Both the position numbers and the translations under genes were made by a program. A stretch of DNA of 64,000 bases. Origin: JBGPEQ01 sp050180895. GTDB taxonomy: Bacteria > Pseudomonadota > Alphaproteobacteria > Dongiales > Dongiaceae. Below the pieces are notes generated by a model. It worked only from the letters and a program-made list of their open reading frames with translations. It did not search any database and was not told the origin of the DNA. The first letter of the stretch is position 1. Every line of letters begins with the position of its first letter. The stretch spans positions 62,001-126,000 of the forward strand of contig JBFXDS010000009.1 of the NCBI GenBank assembly GCA_050180895.1. Direction: 5' to 3'. This document shows positions 1-8,860 of this stretch, in pieces.

Positions 1-170
1 GCGACATAGCCATCGGGCCGCTCGCCGATGAGGCCGGCCGCCTTGGCATCATCCAGCGGCGCCGACCAGGCCGCCGTCGCCATGCTCCCCAGCATGGCCA
101 GGACCAGCAGCGCCACGGCGAGGAACTGCTTCGAAGGAATGTGCAACGAACGCGTCATCGCGAGCACCAT
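1..170 (-). CDS. YdbL-family (DUF1318) periplasmic protein, C-terminus cut by window edge
   Basis: The visible N-terminal ~57 residues hold a signal peptide (hydrophobic core LAVALLVLAM) followed by the family hallmark LDDAKAAGLIGERPDGYVA, which is how mature YdbL/DUF1318 proteins begin. The gene lies 3 bases after the YnbE stop, and YdbH-YnbE-YdbL is the order known from E. coli, where YdbL is thought to modulate the YdbH-YnbE bridge. ATG at 170 is the first start; ATG at 158 is an alternative that also keeps the signal peptide. The 3' part lies outside the window. Confidence 0.85.
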   Translation of the reverse strand, partial: MVLAMTRSLHIPSKQFLAVALLVLAMLGSMATAAWSAPLDDAKAAGLIGERPDGYV

Positions 171-173
171 GAG

Positions 174-359
174 TCAGAACAGATCCGGCTGAGTCTTCAG
201 GAGGTCCTCGACCTCCCGGTCGATCTTCACACGAACCTCCTGCTCGATCTTGACATTAAGGTTGATGACGATCGGCTTGTCCGGCGCCTCGACCTTGACA
301 GTCGGCTGGCAGGCGACGAGCGCCAATGCCGTCATTGCGAAAGCTGCCGCCCGCGTCAT
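174..359 (-). CDS. ynbE: YnbE-family small lipoprotein
   Basis: A 61-residue lipoprotein. From the ATG at 359 the protein starts MTRAAAFAMTALALVAC, a short signal peptide ending in a lipobox (LVAC), with Cys17 as the lipidated residue. The mature part is the YnbE-type sequence (VNLNVKIEQEVRVKIDREVEDLL without gaps is longer; key blocks are INLNVKIEQEV and REVEDLL). Family length is about 60 residues, so the longer open frame to 473 is not used. In E. coli YnbE sits in the outer membrane and pairs with YdbH to span the envelope. The gene lies between ydbH-like and ydbL-like genes, which supports the call. Confidence 0.85.
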   Translation of the reverse strand: MTRAAAFAMTALALVACQPTVKVEAPDKPIVINLNVKIEQEVRVKIDREVEDLLKTQPDLF

Positions 360-508
360 GCGACCGAGCCGGGAACAGGGCGCCACGATATTGCTCCTCT
401 TGCAGAACGCGGGTTCCGACGATGCATCCTTCATAGCGGCCCCACTCTGCATCGGTCCGCCTGAACCGAGCATGAACCGATCGTTGCGGGCCGTAAAGCC
501 ATTCCCGG

Positions 509-3500
509 CTATTCGCCGAAATCATCGAGCCTCTCGCGGATGGTATCGGGAATCCGATAGCCGGCGAGGCCGCGATTGAGGATCTGGTCCAGCTTGCCGG
601 AGACGTTGAGATTGAATTCCACGGGATGGCCGCCATAGAAATCCGGGTTGCGGCCCTTGACCTGCATGAGGGCGACGGTGTCGCCGCCTGCCTCGCGACT
701 CACGGTCAAGGTCAGATCGCTGTATTGGAAGTTGCTCAGCGCCTGCAGCGCCAGGTCGACGCTTTCGCCGCCGCCCAGGAGCGCCGCCGGCGTCGTCGCC
801 GGCGCGTAGCGCAGCGTGCCCGGTCCGCTCGCCGATAGCAGGGCGTCGCGGATGACGAGGCCATCCGGGTCGATGCGGACAGGTATCCGGCCGCCGAGGC
901 TGCCGGTCGCGCTCAGCCCTTCGATCTGCGCCAGCTCCAGCAGGCGGGCGATGTCGACGCGATCGACGGCGAGCGCCAGCTCGGCCTGCGGCTGCGCGAG
1001 GCTCAAGGCGACAGGCGGAAGCGTGACATCACCGCCGGCGAGCGAGAGTCGCGCGCTCTCGATGACGAGCTGCAGGCCGGGATCGATGCGGAAAGCCGCG
1101 AGCACGTCGCTGAGCGGCAGGCCGACATCGACGAGTCCCGCGGATAGCTGCTGCGACCGCCGGGTCGTGAACGGCGCGAGGCTGTCGATCTCGACGACGC
1201 TGTTGAGGCCGAGGACATCGAGCTGCGGCGACCGGAAGGAGATATCCTGCAGCAGCAGCTTCAGGTTCGACGACAGCTTGCCGCCGTCCCAGCGGATGGT
1301 GCCGCCGACGGCCGCCCGTCCACTCGCCTCCTCGATGCCGGCGCCGGCCGCCGGTGCGATGTCGCGCGGCTGCAACCCGCCGGGAGCGAAAACGAGCGGC
1401 GCCATCTTCAGGGTCGCCCTGCCGGCGCCGGCATCGAGCGCATGCTCCGCCGCAACCGAGAGACTGATGCGCTTGGCCTTGTCGGCGATGGTGCCGGCGA
1501 AGGTCAGGCGCCCGCCGGCCATGTCCGCCTTGCCGACGAGCGCAAGCGGCACGATCGGCGGCGGCTTGCCGGACGCGGCGATGCTGGCGACGCGCAGATC
1601 GGCGGTCGATTTCTCCGGCGCGAGAGAGACATCCGCCTGCAGCCCTTGCGCCGAGACACCGAGGCTTGGAAACGCCAGGGCGCCATCGGCCAGCTTGACC
1701 GTGCCGCGGTGCCCATCCTCGCCGTTCCAGCTGCCGACCCACCGGCTGTCCGGAAGCGTCAGTCCGACCGGCAGCGGCTTCGGCCCGCCGACAAGCAGCG
1801 GCGCCGTCGCCTTGATGGTGACCAGCGTCAGGTCGTAGGCGACATGCGACACGCCGCCGTCCCGCAGATCGAGGGTGACGAGTGGCGCATCGGCCGGTGC
1901 GAGAGGAATCGCGAGTTCCTTCACCGCGCCGACCAGCGGCGGACCGGTGAGGTGGCGGACGGTCGCCGTTCCCGCCTCCATCAGCCGGATGGACAGCCGG
2001 CCGTCGGCCATGCCAAGCGCGGCATCGATGTCGAGATCGATGCCGGCAGCCGTCAGGTCGCCGATGGCCATGTCGGGCAAGGTGCCGGCGGCTTGAATCC
2101 GGCTGTCGACCTCCTCCACCGCCAACCCATCGGACAGGACGGCCTGCCCATCGAACCGGACGTCGAGCATGGCATCGGAGCCGGCGGTCAATCTCAATCC
2201 GAACGCGCTGCCGGCCGTGATCCCGCCCTCGCCGGCGACAAGCCGCAGCGGCTCCTTGAACGCAACGTCGCCCGTCAGGGGCTGGGCGAGAAGGCGTGTC
2301 AGCGCGGCCGGGATGCGGAACGACTCCAGGAACGCCGGCGCGATCGTCGCTGCGGCATGCAGATCCGTGCGCGGTTCGATCGTCACGACGCCGACGGCGG
2401 CGCGGATATCGGCCTGTGCGGCGGCCGATGCGACCGTCAGGGTATCCGGGAAAGCGAGATCGCCGAGCGCGAGGTCAGCCGTGCCCTGGACGTCGCCGGC
2501 AGCCAGCAGGCGGAGCACATCTCCGGGATCGTCGACCGACACGTCCGCCAGGCCTTCCGGCAGCGGGCCGGCGAGCCGCAGCGCGAGATGCGCCGTCCCG
2601 GCCCGCGGCTGCGGCAGGCCCAGCGCCGGCCAGATCCAGGCATCAGCTGCGGCCGTTAGCGTGGTCGCGGCCTCCAGGTGCGGCATCGCGTAGGGATCGG
2701 CGACGATGAGGTCGGCGCGCAGATCGGACGACTGGTCCGCACCGGCGAGCACGATCCGCGCAGACCATTCGGTTTCCGTCGCGTCGACCGACAGTTCCCC
2801 CGAAGGGAACGCGCCCTCGGCGACCGCTATTTGCGCCAGCGCGAGTTCGGCGGAGATCCGCGGTCGTCCGGCCGCTTGCCAGTCCAGCCGTGCCTGCCCC
2901 GAGAAGGCGATCGACAGGCCGTCCGCGGCAGCGGCCGTGCCCTCCGCGATGCGCAAGTCCGCGCCAATGCTGTCCGTCCCCAGCAGGAGTGCGAGGTCGC
3001 CGCGCGCGCCAACGTTCGCCGACTGCAACTCCAGCGCGATCGCGGCCTGGATCGTTCCGTCCGGCTGCGGCGAGGCCTCGCCCCGGAGCGGGAGGGTGAC
3101 CGGACCGTAGGGCGTGGCCAGGTCGATGCGGCCGCTCTCGATCGACATCGGCGGCATCGATTGCAGCAGGGCCGCATCGACGAATGTACCGCCTGCCTCG
3201 CCTTTGCCAACCAAACTGCCGAAGGAAAGGCCGTCCGCATCGAGCCGGCCCGCAACCCGCAGGTCGCGCAGCGTCACGCTTGTGAGGCGCAAGTCGACGA
3301 AATCGAGGTCATAGGCGGCGATGATCTCACCAGCGGTGACTTCACCGCCGGCGCCCAGGCGAAGGTCGTCGATCCGCGCCTCGCTCAGGCCGACCGACCT
3401 GACGTCCAGGCTGGAGTCGGCGAAGCCGGCCTCGCGCAGCCGGTCGAGCAGACTGCGTTCGACGAGCGTGGGCAAAGCCGACCAGACGGCCACCGCCAGC

Positions 3501-3559
3501 ATGGCGGCGCCGAGCAGGAATGCGGTGGCGTATCTCCTCAGGCGGCGGGACCGGCGCAT
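509..3559 (-). CDS. ydbH: YdbH-family AsmA-like envelope-spanning protein
   Basis: A 1016-residue protein with one N-terminal membrane anchor (residues about 9-30) preceded by an Arg-rich cytoplasmic end, then a long beta-rich body typical of AsmA-like/YdbH proteins. The C-terminal region has the family pattern RYAPATTPAALLGGGESVDLALQ-like (about residues 920-945) and ends in NPDFYGGHPVEFNLNVSG, as in YdbH. In E. coli YdbH is one of three redundant AsmA-like proteins that carry phospholipid between inner and outer membranes. The downstream ynbE-like and ydbL-like genes make the conserved three-gene unit. ATG at 3559 gives a good anchor and is preferred. Confidence 0.88.
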   Translation of the reverse strand: MRRSRRLRRYATAFLLGAAMLAVAVWSALPTLVERSLLDRLREAGFADSSLDVRSVGLSEARIDDLRLGAGGEVTAGEIIAAYDLDFVDLRLTSVTLRDLRVAGRLDADGLSFGSLVGKGEAGGTFVDAALLQSMPPMSIESGRIDLATPYGPVTLPLRGEASPQPDGTIQAAIALELQSANVGARGDLALLLGTDSIGADLRIAEGTAAAADGLSIAFSGQARLDWQAAGRPRISAELALAQIAVAEGAFPSGELSVDATETEWSARIVLAGADQSSDLRADLIVADPYAMPHLEAATTLTAAADAWIWPALGLPQPRAGTAHLALRLAGPLPEGLADVSVDDPGDVLRLLAAGDVQGTADLALGDLAFPDTLTVASAAAQADIRAAVGVVTIEPRTDLHAAATIAPAFLESFRIPAALTRLLAQPLTGDVAFKEPLRLVAGEGGITAGSAFGLRLTAGSDAMLDVRFDGQAVLSDGLAVEEVDSRIQAAGTLPDMAIGDLTAAGIDLDIDAALGMADGRLSIRLMEAGTATVRHLTGPPLVGAVKELAIPLAPADAPLVTLDLRDGGVSHVAYDLTLVTIKATAPLLVGGPKPLPVGLTLPDSRWVGSWNGEDGHRGTVKLADGALAFPSLGVSAQGLQADVSLAPEKSTADLRVASIAASGKPPPIVPLALVGKADMAGGRLTFAGTIADKAKRISLSVAAEHALDAGAGRATLKMAPLVFAPGGLQPRDIAPAAGAGIEEASGRAAVGGTIRWDGGKLSSNLKLLLQDISFRSPQLDVLGLNSVVEIDSLAPFTTRRSQQLSAGLVDVGLPLSDVLAAFRIDPGLQLVIESARLSLAGGDVTLPPVALSLAQPQAELALAVDRVDIARLLELAQIEGLSATGSLGGRIPVRIDPDGLVIRDALLSASGPGTLRYAPATTPAALLGGGESVDLALQALSNFQYSDLTLTVSREAGGDTVALMQVKGRNPDFYGGHPVEFNLNVSGKLDQILNRGLAGYRIPDTIRERLDDFGE

Positions 3560-3594
3560 CGCGACACCCTATCGCGAAACGGCCGGGGGCGTGT

Positions 3595-3618
3595 AGGGGC
3601 GACTCTATGGTCGCCCCT
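3595..3618. repeat. GTAGGGGCG-class intergenic palindrome, copy 1
   Basis: Stem of 9 bp (AGGGGCGAC at 3595-3603 with GTCGCCCCT at 3610-3618) and a 6-base loop, between the start of the ydbH-like gene and the end of the DHDPS-family gene. Other copies of the same palindrome class lie at 25362-25450, 26607-26638 and, more diverged, 34063-34086. It could act as a terminator or be a REP/BIME-like mobile repeat; the sequence alone does not decide. Confidence 0.7.
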
Positions 3619-3656
3619 CCCAATGAGGTCGATGTCCCTTGCCTTCGAGCGATTCT

Positions 3657-4577
3657 TTAGGCCGGCCCCGCAAGCCGTCCGAGGCGCGCGGCGTAGAGAT
3701 TCGCCAGCTCGAGGCCGAACGGCGTCGGCGGCGTGAAGGGCGGCCGTACGTCCCGCTGCGGAAGTCCCAGCCGCTGGCCCAGGACCTGCTTGCCATACAC
3801 GAGGAAGTTGTCGATGGAGTCCATGAGGAAGACGAGCAGCGGCAGGACGCGCTCATAGAGCCTCTCCGCCTCGGTCTGCCGGCCGTCATCGCTGCTCGAC
3901 ATCAGGTCGAATATCCGCGCCAGCACGTCGAAGCACTCGCCGCCGGGAATGATTCCCACTCCGCCGGCCCGGATCGTGTCGACGATTTCGATGCCGCCCC
4001 GGCCGTTGAAGACATCGTACCCGCCGTCCGTGGCATCGAGGATGCGCCGCACGGCGACCGCGGTCGCCTCAAGCTTCAGGATGCTTACATTCGGATGGTT
4101 GCGGTTGAGGCTCTTCAGCCCTTCGGCGGACAGGCCGACACCGAGATATTCGGGCGCGTTCTGGATGGCGACCGGAAGCACCGACTTGTCGGCCACCGCA
4201 CCGAAGAAGCGGACGAGTTCGAGCTCCGGCACGCCCTTGACGGGCGGCGGCTGCAGGATGACCCATTGCGCGCCGACGTCGGCGGCGGCCCTGACGAACT
4301 CGATCTGCCCCTCGATGGAAACCTCCGCCACCGTCACCGCGAGCGGCCGGCGCCCGCCGACGTCCTCCGCCACCCACTCCATCAATCTGTGCCTCTCCGC
4401 GGTGGAGAGCTTGTGGACTTCGCTCGCCAAGCCGAGAACGGCGAGGCCGTGGACGCCGCCGACCAGCATCGTCTCGACCTGCCGCCGCACCGCCGGACGA
4501 TTGAGCGACCCATCCGGGCCGAAGAGCGCGTACACCATCGGATATACGCCCTGAAAGCCGGACTTGGCCTCGATCAT
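3657..4577 (-). CDS. DHDPS/NAL-family lyase (class I aldolase fold)
   Basis: A 306-residue TIM-barrel protein of the dihydrodipicolinate synthase/N-acetylneuraminate lyase family. The N-terminal GVHGLAVLG and GLASEVHKLS blocks match the family's substrate-binding loop. Lys168 in SILKLEA is at the Schiff-base position. The usual catalytic Tyr of the YN-P motif is replaced: the sequence there reads AIQNAPEY (Gln139), so the reaction may differ from DapA or NanA. It is the last gene of a minus-strand operon with a LacI regulator, amidohydrolase, DUF3830 protein, ABC importer and racemase-like protein. That context argues for a catabolic aldolase or dehydratase rather than lysine biosynthesis. 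Substrate unknown. Confidence 0.85.
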   Translation of the reverse strand: MIEAKSGFQGVYPMVYALFGPDGSLNRPAVRRQVETMLVGGVHGLAVLGLASEVHKLSTAERHRLMEWVAEDVGGRRPLAVTVAEVSIEGQIEFVRAAADVGAQWVILQPPPVKGVPELELVRFFGAVADKSVLPVAIQNAPEYLGVGLSAEGLKSLNRNHPNVSILKLEATAVAVRRILDATDGGYDVFNGRGGIEIVDTIRAGGVGIIPGGECFDVLARIFDLMSSSDDGRQTEAERLYERVLPLLVFLMDSIDNFLVYGKQVLGQRLGLPQRDVRPPFTPPTPFGLELANLYAARLGRLAGPA

Positions 4578-4626
4578 CTGTCGTGCTCCCGTACGTCCTG
4601 TTGCCGTCGATCACCAAGTCGGGTCG

Positions 4627-5670
4627 TCAGGTGGACCCGCCCAGCAGCAGCTCGACCGGCAGCACGATACCGCGCTCGCGGAAGGCGCCGCGCTGCAGCC
4701 GATCGACCATCGCCTCGCCGCCCTTCACGCCGATCTCATAGGCAGCCGATCGCACGGTGGTCAGCAGCGGGTCGGAATAGTGCCAGAACTCAAAGGCGTT
4801 GAAGCCGGTCACCAGCACACGACCAGGCACCGCGACGCCCTGCTCGCGAAAGAGCTTGAGGGCCGCGATGCCCATCTGATCGTTGCCGGCGACCACGGCG
4901 TCGGGCAGGCCATGGGTCTTGATGTAGCGCGCCAGCGCGCTTTGGGTCTCGGGCATGGACACGTCGCCGCAGTCGAGGAACTCGAGGCGCGCATCCGCGC
5001 CAGTCGCCGTGATCGCCCGTCGGATGCCGGCCTCGCGCTCTCGGATGGCCGGCCAGATGAGATGCGGGACGAGCATGGCGAGGCGGTGGGCACCCTTGGC
5101 GGTAAGGTGCGCGCCCAGCAGCTCGCCGCCGCGGCGGTCGTCCTGGCAGATGACGCAGAGATCCGCCTGTTTGCGCGGCGGCTTCTCCTGAAAGGCGACA
5201 ACCGGCTGGCGTAGCTCGAGCAGCTGCCCGAGGCAGGTGCGGCGCACCGCATCGCTGCCCGACAGCATGACGCAGATTCCGTCGGTCAGCACGTCGGTGA
5301 CGATCGGCGAGGCGGCGAGCTGGCGCGGCGACAGCCCCTGCAGCACCAGGGCGTAGCCGTGGCTGCTGAGAAAATTGCTGAGGCCGGCCACGACGTAGGT
5401 GATGAAGGGGTCGGTGAGGTAGGCGGGCTGATCGTCGATGACGACCATGCCGATGGAGCGACGCTCCGCGCGGCGCAGGCCGCGCGCATTCGCGGACGGC
5501 CGGTAGTCCAGCCGCTCGGCGGCACGCGCCACCCGCTGACGCGTCGTCTTTCCCATGAACTGGAATTTTCCGTTCATGAAGTTGGAGACCGTCATCACCG
5601 ACACGCCAGCGGCGCGCGCCACGTCGCGCAACGTCACCGTTTGACGGGTGGCCGGTTTCCGCCCCTTCAT
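4627..5670 (-). CDS. LacI-family transcriptional regulator
   Basis: 347 residues from the ATG at 5670 (the open frame extends to 5739, but the extra N-terminus is not typical). The N-terminal helix-turn-helix reads VTLRDVARAAGVSVMTVSNF, followed by the hinge ARGLRRAERRSIGMVV and a periplasmic-binding-protein-like effector domain to the C-terminus, including the family block AVVAGNDQMGIAALKLF. It lies between the DHDPS-family and amidohydrolase genes of a catabolic operon. Two identical near-palindromes with a central CG (8056-8069 and 10316-10328) stand just upstream of operon genes and are the probable binding sites. The effector is presumably the transported substrate or an intermediate. 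Confidence 0.92.
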   Translation of the reverse strand: MKGRKPATRQTVTLRDVARAAGVSVMTVSNFMNGKFQFMGKTTRQRVARAAERLDYRPSANARGLRRAERRSIGMVVIDDQPAYLTDPFITYVVAGLSNFLSSHGYALVLQGLSPRQLAASPIVTDVLTDGICVMLSGSDAVRRTCLGQLLELRQPVVAFQEKPPRKQADLCVICQDDRRGGELLGAHLTAKGAHRLAMLVPHLIWPAIREREAGIRRAITATGADARLEFLDCGDVSMPETQSALARYIKTHGLPDAVVAGNDQMGIAALKLFREQGVAVPGRVLVTGFNAFEFWHYSDPLLTTVRSAAYEIGVKGGEAMVDRLQRGAFRERGIVLPVELLLGGST

Positions 5671-5802
5671 CGCCCGCTCGCCCGCCGCGCGGGGCCGGAC
5701 AAGAGCCGATGGATGCGCACGATACGTCCGACTCCACATGGCTGCGGCAGGACATCCCGATCTGGCGGCGACGCAATACCCTGGCGAGTCATCCCTCGGG
5801 GA

Positions 5803-6672
5803 TCATCCTCTCCGACCGGGACGCGGAGGGGTGCCGCGCCACCACTGCTGCAACGGATCGGAATGAACGATCCTGTCGATCGCTTCCTGAGCCACCCGCG
5901 GCAACTGCGTTCCTGCGACAAGATTGTTCACGCTCCGCAGCCCCTCCAGCGATTCCCCGACCTTCGCGAAGGGGAAATCGGTGCCGAAGAACAGCTTGTC
6001 GACCACCCGGTATTCCTGGGCGGTGATCAGCATGTTGTAGAACTGCCAGGGCCGGTAGTGCAGCGCCGAAATCTCGGCGAAGACGCGCGGCTGCTTCCGG
6101 GCGACCGCGATGCACTCCTCGTACCAGGGATGGCCCAGATGGGCCATGACGATCGTCAGCTCCGGGTAGCGGCGGGCGACCGGCTCGACGTGAATCGGCC
6201 GGCCGAGGTCGATGGGGCTCTGCGCGGTGTAGGTCGTGCCCATATGCAGGGTCAGTGGCAGATCATGGGCGAGGCAATATTCATAGACCGGGACCATCCG
6301 CGGGTCCTCGAGGTGGACGCCGTTGTAGATCGGACCGTATTTCACGCCGCGCAGCCCGAGCGTCTCCACGCCGTGCCGCAGCTCATCGAGATAGGACGGC
6401 CGGCGCGGATCGACATAGGCGAAGCCCACGAACTTGTCGGGATACTTGGCGACGGCGGCCGCGGTCGTCTCGTCGTCGCTCTCGATGCCGATCGAATCGC
6501 CGTAGCGGAGGGCGAAGACAATGGCGCAGTCAACCGCCGCCATCGCCTCGTACAGCGTGTCCGCATCGGCCTTGAGACCGACGCTGCCGGGTCGCACGCG
6601 GCCGAGCTGCGCCGCGAAGCTGGGGCGGACATGGCGATCCTCCCAGATGTTCACGTGGCAGTCGACGGTCAC
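5803..6672 (-). CDS. Amidohydrolase-2 family metal-dependent hydrolase
   Basis: 289 residues. It begins TVDCHVNIWED, a variant of the DxHxH-type N-terminal metal motif seen in amidohydrolase_2 / ACMSD-like proteins. Further family features are LRGVKYGP (about residue 127), LTLHMGTTY (about 157), IVMAHLGHPWYEE (about 194) and the C-terminal LFFGTDFPFAK with the metal-binding Asp. Such enzymes hydrolyse lactones or decarboxylate small acids. The gene lies 51 bases after the DUF3830 gene and 132 bases before the LacI gene on the same strand, so it probably belongs to the same catabolic operon. Substrate not deducible. Confidence 0.85.
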   Translation of the reverse strand: MTVDCHVNIWEDRHVRPSFAAQLGRVRPGSVGLKADADTLYEAMAAVDCAIVFALRYGDSIGIESDDETTAAAVAKYPDKFVGFAYVDPRRPSYLDELRHGVETLGLRGVKYGPIYNGVHLEDPRMVPVYEYCLAHDLPLTLHMGTTYTAQSPIDLGRPIHVEPVARRYPELTIVMAHLGHPWYEECIAVARKQPRVFAEISALHYRPWQFYNMLITAQEYRVVDKLFFGTDFPFAKVGESLEGLRSVNNLVAGTQLPRVAQEAIDRIVHSDPLQQWWRGTPPRPGRRG

Positions 6673-6723
6673 CGCCTTCTCCCGAGCGGCGGCATCATAG
6701 AGGTCGCATGCAGGCGACGCCCA

Positions 6724-7212
6724 TCAGGCCGCCTCCACGTACATCTGCTCGCCGATGGCACCCGCGAACCAGACATCGGAGCAGGCCGCGGCCATCTTGT
6801 CGAGTTCCTCGATCGAGGCCGCGGTCGCGAAGATGTTGCCCAGCGCCACACCACCCGGGCCGATCAGGTTGTTTCCGCGTTCGTAGAAATAGGCGATATC
6901 GATCAGGCCGTGCGACGTGTCCATGGGAGGCGATCCCGGCGGCAGGAAGAACCCCGATTCGATCGGTATGTACATGAGGTCGCCCGGCCCCGGATAGAGG
7001 CATCTCCATTCGCCGAGCGGCGGCTGCCCGAACATCGGCACCAGCGTGTAGATCTCGTTGTTGGCATACTTCGCATGCCAGACCTGATTCTCGATCGGCA
7101 GGCGCGACGCCACCGCCTCGCAGGTCCGCGGCGAGCGGTCCCAGCGCAGGCGCAGCTTCGTCGATATGCCCCTCTTGCGAAGACCGACGCGGACGAACTC
7201 CAGCTTGGCCAT
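6724..7212 (-). CDS. DUF3830 family protein (cyclophilin-like fold)
   Basis: 162 residues from ATG at 7212 (MAKLEFVRVG); the open frame to 7260 runs into the end of the binding-protein gene and is less likely. Family signatures are RTCEAVASRLPIENQVWHAK, NNEIYTLVP and LMYIPIESG. DUF3830 proteins have a cyclophilin-like beta barrel and unknown biochemical function, and they recur beside ABC importers and racemase or hydrolase genes. Here the gene follows the binding protein by 14 bases. A ligand-binding or enzymatic role on the imported compound is inference only. Confidence 0.8.
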   Translation of the reverse strand: MAKLEFVRVGLRKRGISTKLRLRWDRSPRTCEAVASRLPIENQVWHAKYANNEIYTLVPMFGQPPLGEWRCLYPGPGDLMYIPIESGFFLPPGSPPMDTSHGLIDIAYFYERGNNLIGPGGVALGNIFATAASIEELDKMAAACSDVWFAGAIGEQMYVEAA

Positions 7213-7226
7213 ATCCCCCTGCTCCC

Positions 7227-8033
7227 CTACTGCGTCGGCCACTTGAAATCGCTGATCCACTTCTTGCGCAGATCGTCAGCGGCTCCGGAGTCGCGGCGCG
7301 AGGCGATCCACACGTTCAGAAAGTTGAGGAAGTGGTAGTCGGTGGGCCGGATCGCATAAGCGAGGCCAGTGGGGCTCATGATCCGATCCTCCTGCAGAAT
7401 GCGGACCTTCGCCTGCGGATTCTGCGCCATGAAGATCTTGATGTTGAGCAGGTCCGTCACATGCGCGTCGGCGCGGCCGGCGGCGACCTCGAGGCGGGGA
7501 GCGTTCACGTTCTCCGAGACGAGCCCCTGCACGGTGGCCTTCGGGAATACCCGCTTCGCGGTCTGCTCATCCGCCGTTCCCGAGAGCACCGATATGGTGA
7601 TACCCTCCTTGTCGAGATCCTCCCAGGTCCGATAGTCCGAGCCTTCCCGAACCATTACCGACCAGCCATAGACGTTATAGGCGTCGGTGAACGCCACCGT
7701 CTGCGCCCGTTCCGGCGTCGCCCACATGTCGACCATAACGATGTCGTATTGGCCAGCCATCAGGCCGGGGATGAGCGTCTGCCAGGTCGCGTCAACGATC
7801 TCCAGCTTCACGCCCAGTATCTGGGCTAGGTCGTTGGCCATATCCACATTGTAGCCCTGCCAGGTGCCGGCCGCCGGATCCTTGAACTGCATCGGCAGCG
7901 ACTCGGCCATTGCGACCTTCAAGGTGCCAGCATCCTTGATCTTCTGAATCGTATTCTCCTGTGCGCCTGCCGGCGCGGCCCAGGACCAGCCAAGGCCGAT
8001 CACCGCGACCGCAAGGGCCAGAATGCGTCCCAT
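7227..8033 (-). CDS. Periplasmic binding protein of a polar amino-acid-type ABC importer (SBP family 3)
   Basis: 268 residues with a Sec signal peptide (RILALAVAVIGLGWSWA, cleavage near AGAQ). The mature protein shows the bacterial extracellular solute-binding family 3 pattern: GTLKVAMAESLPMQF, then GYNVDMANDLAQILG, then YDIVMVDMWATPERAQTVAFT. The two cognate permease genes lie upstream on the same strand; no ATPase gene is present. A near-palindrome at 8056-8069 stands 23 bases before the ATG, suggesting LacI-controlled initiation here as well as at the head of the operon. Confidence 0.9.
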   Translation of the reverse strand: MGRILALAVAVIGLGWSWAAPAGAQENTIQKIKDAGTLKVAMAESLPMQFKDPAAGTWQGYNVDMANDLAQILGVKLEIVDATWQTLIPGLMAGQYDIVMVDMWATPERAQTVAFTDAYNVYGWSVMVREGSDYRTWEDLDKEGITISVLSGTADEQTAKRVFPKATVQGLVSENVNAPRLEVAAGRADAHVTDLLNIKIFMAQNPQAKVRILQEDRIMSPTGLAYAIRPTDYHFLNFLNVWIASRRDSGAADDLRKKWISDFKWPTQ

Positions 8034-8055
8034 GAGCGTTTCTCCCCAGTTTATG

Positions 8056-8069
8056 ATGTAACGTTAAAT
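8056..8069. promoter_or_regulatory. Putative LacI-type operator O2
   Basis: ATGTAACGTTAAAT, a near-perfect palindrome centred on CG at 8062/8063 with one mismatched pair. The same 13 bases occur at 10316-10328. LacI-family operators are typically palindromes with a central CG. The site lies in the 89-base gap before the binding-protein gene, and a LacI-family gene is encoded in the same operon. Confidence 0.65.
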
Positions 8070-8122
8070 GAGCTTACGTGATCCGCAGCGATCGAGTCAA
8101 TGCCGCCGGTGCGAGCGCGCGA

Positions 8123-8785
8123 CTATCGGCGGGTGCGAATGCGCCTGCTCTCGGCCTGCCGAACATAGAGGCTCAGCGGGAAGATCACGACGAAGAACCC
8201 GATGCCGATGGCGCTGAGGAACTCCATGTAGCGGAAGGTTTGCGCTCCCGCCGTGCTCGCCTGATAGACGAGCTCGCCGACGCCGATCGCGGAGAGCAGC
8301 GTGGAGTTCTTGAGCAGCTCCGTGAGGTAGTTGACGAAAGCCGGCATCATCCGGCGGACCGCTTGCGGCAGGATGATGAAGCGCCAGCGTGCGTAGAACC
8401 CAAGCCCGAGGGCGTGCGCAGCGTCGGTCTGTCCCTTCGGCAGCGATTCGATTCCGGCGCGCAGGATCTCGGAGAGGTAGGCGGCAGCGACGAGGGACAG
8501 CGCCAGCGTGCCCGATGCGATGCCCGACAAGGTCCAATCCAGAAGCGGAGGGAAGCAGAAATACACCCAGAATATCAGCACCATCTCCGGCACGGTGCGG
8601 AGCAAATCGATATACGTCCGCGCAGACAGATACAGCCACCCGCGCCGGCGCAGGCTTGCCGCGCACAAGCCGAGACCGAGAACGAGACCCGTTCCGAGGG
8701 CGGTAAGCGTGATCAGGATGGTTGCCTGAAGCCCTTCGAGGAGCATCAGATGGTACTGTACCAGGACGTGCCAGTCGTACGTCAT
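8123..8785 (-). CDS. Polar amino-acid-type ABC transporter permease (HisM/GlnP family)
   Basis: 220 residues from ATG at 8785 (MTYDWHVLV), preferred over the frame start at 8815 because the extra ten residues are Arg-rich and uncharacteristic. It has about five membrane segments and the permease motif LRAGIESLPKGQTDAAHALG followed by the EAA-loop end RWRFIILPQAVRRMMP. It forms the membrane channel with the permease encoded just upstream. A 75-base gap separates the two genes. No ATP-binding subunit gene is found in this operon. Confidence 0.9.
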   Translation of the reverse strand: MTYDWHVLVQYHLMLLEGLQATILITLTALGTGLVLGLGLCAASLRRRGWLYLSARTYIDLLRTVPEMVLIFWVYFCFPPLLDWTLSGIASGTLALSLVAAAYLSEILRAGIESLPKGQTDAAHALGLGFYARWRFIILPQAVRRMMPAFVNYLTELLKNSTLLSAIGVGELVYQASTAGAQTFRYMEFLSAIGIGFFVVIFPLSLYVRQAESRRIRTRR

Positions 8786-8860
8786 CGGGAGCCTCCCGCG
8801 CCGCCGGCCTGGCAAGAATCATGCGTCAGCACCACGCCCTCCTGCATTCCGCCCTTGCCT

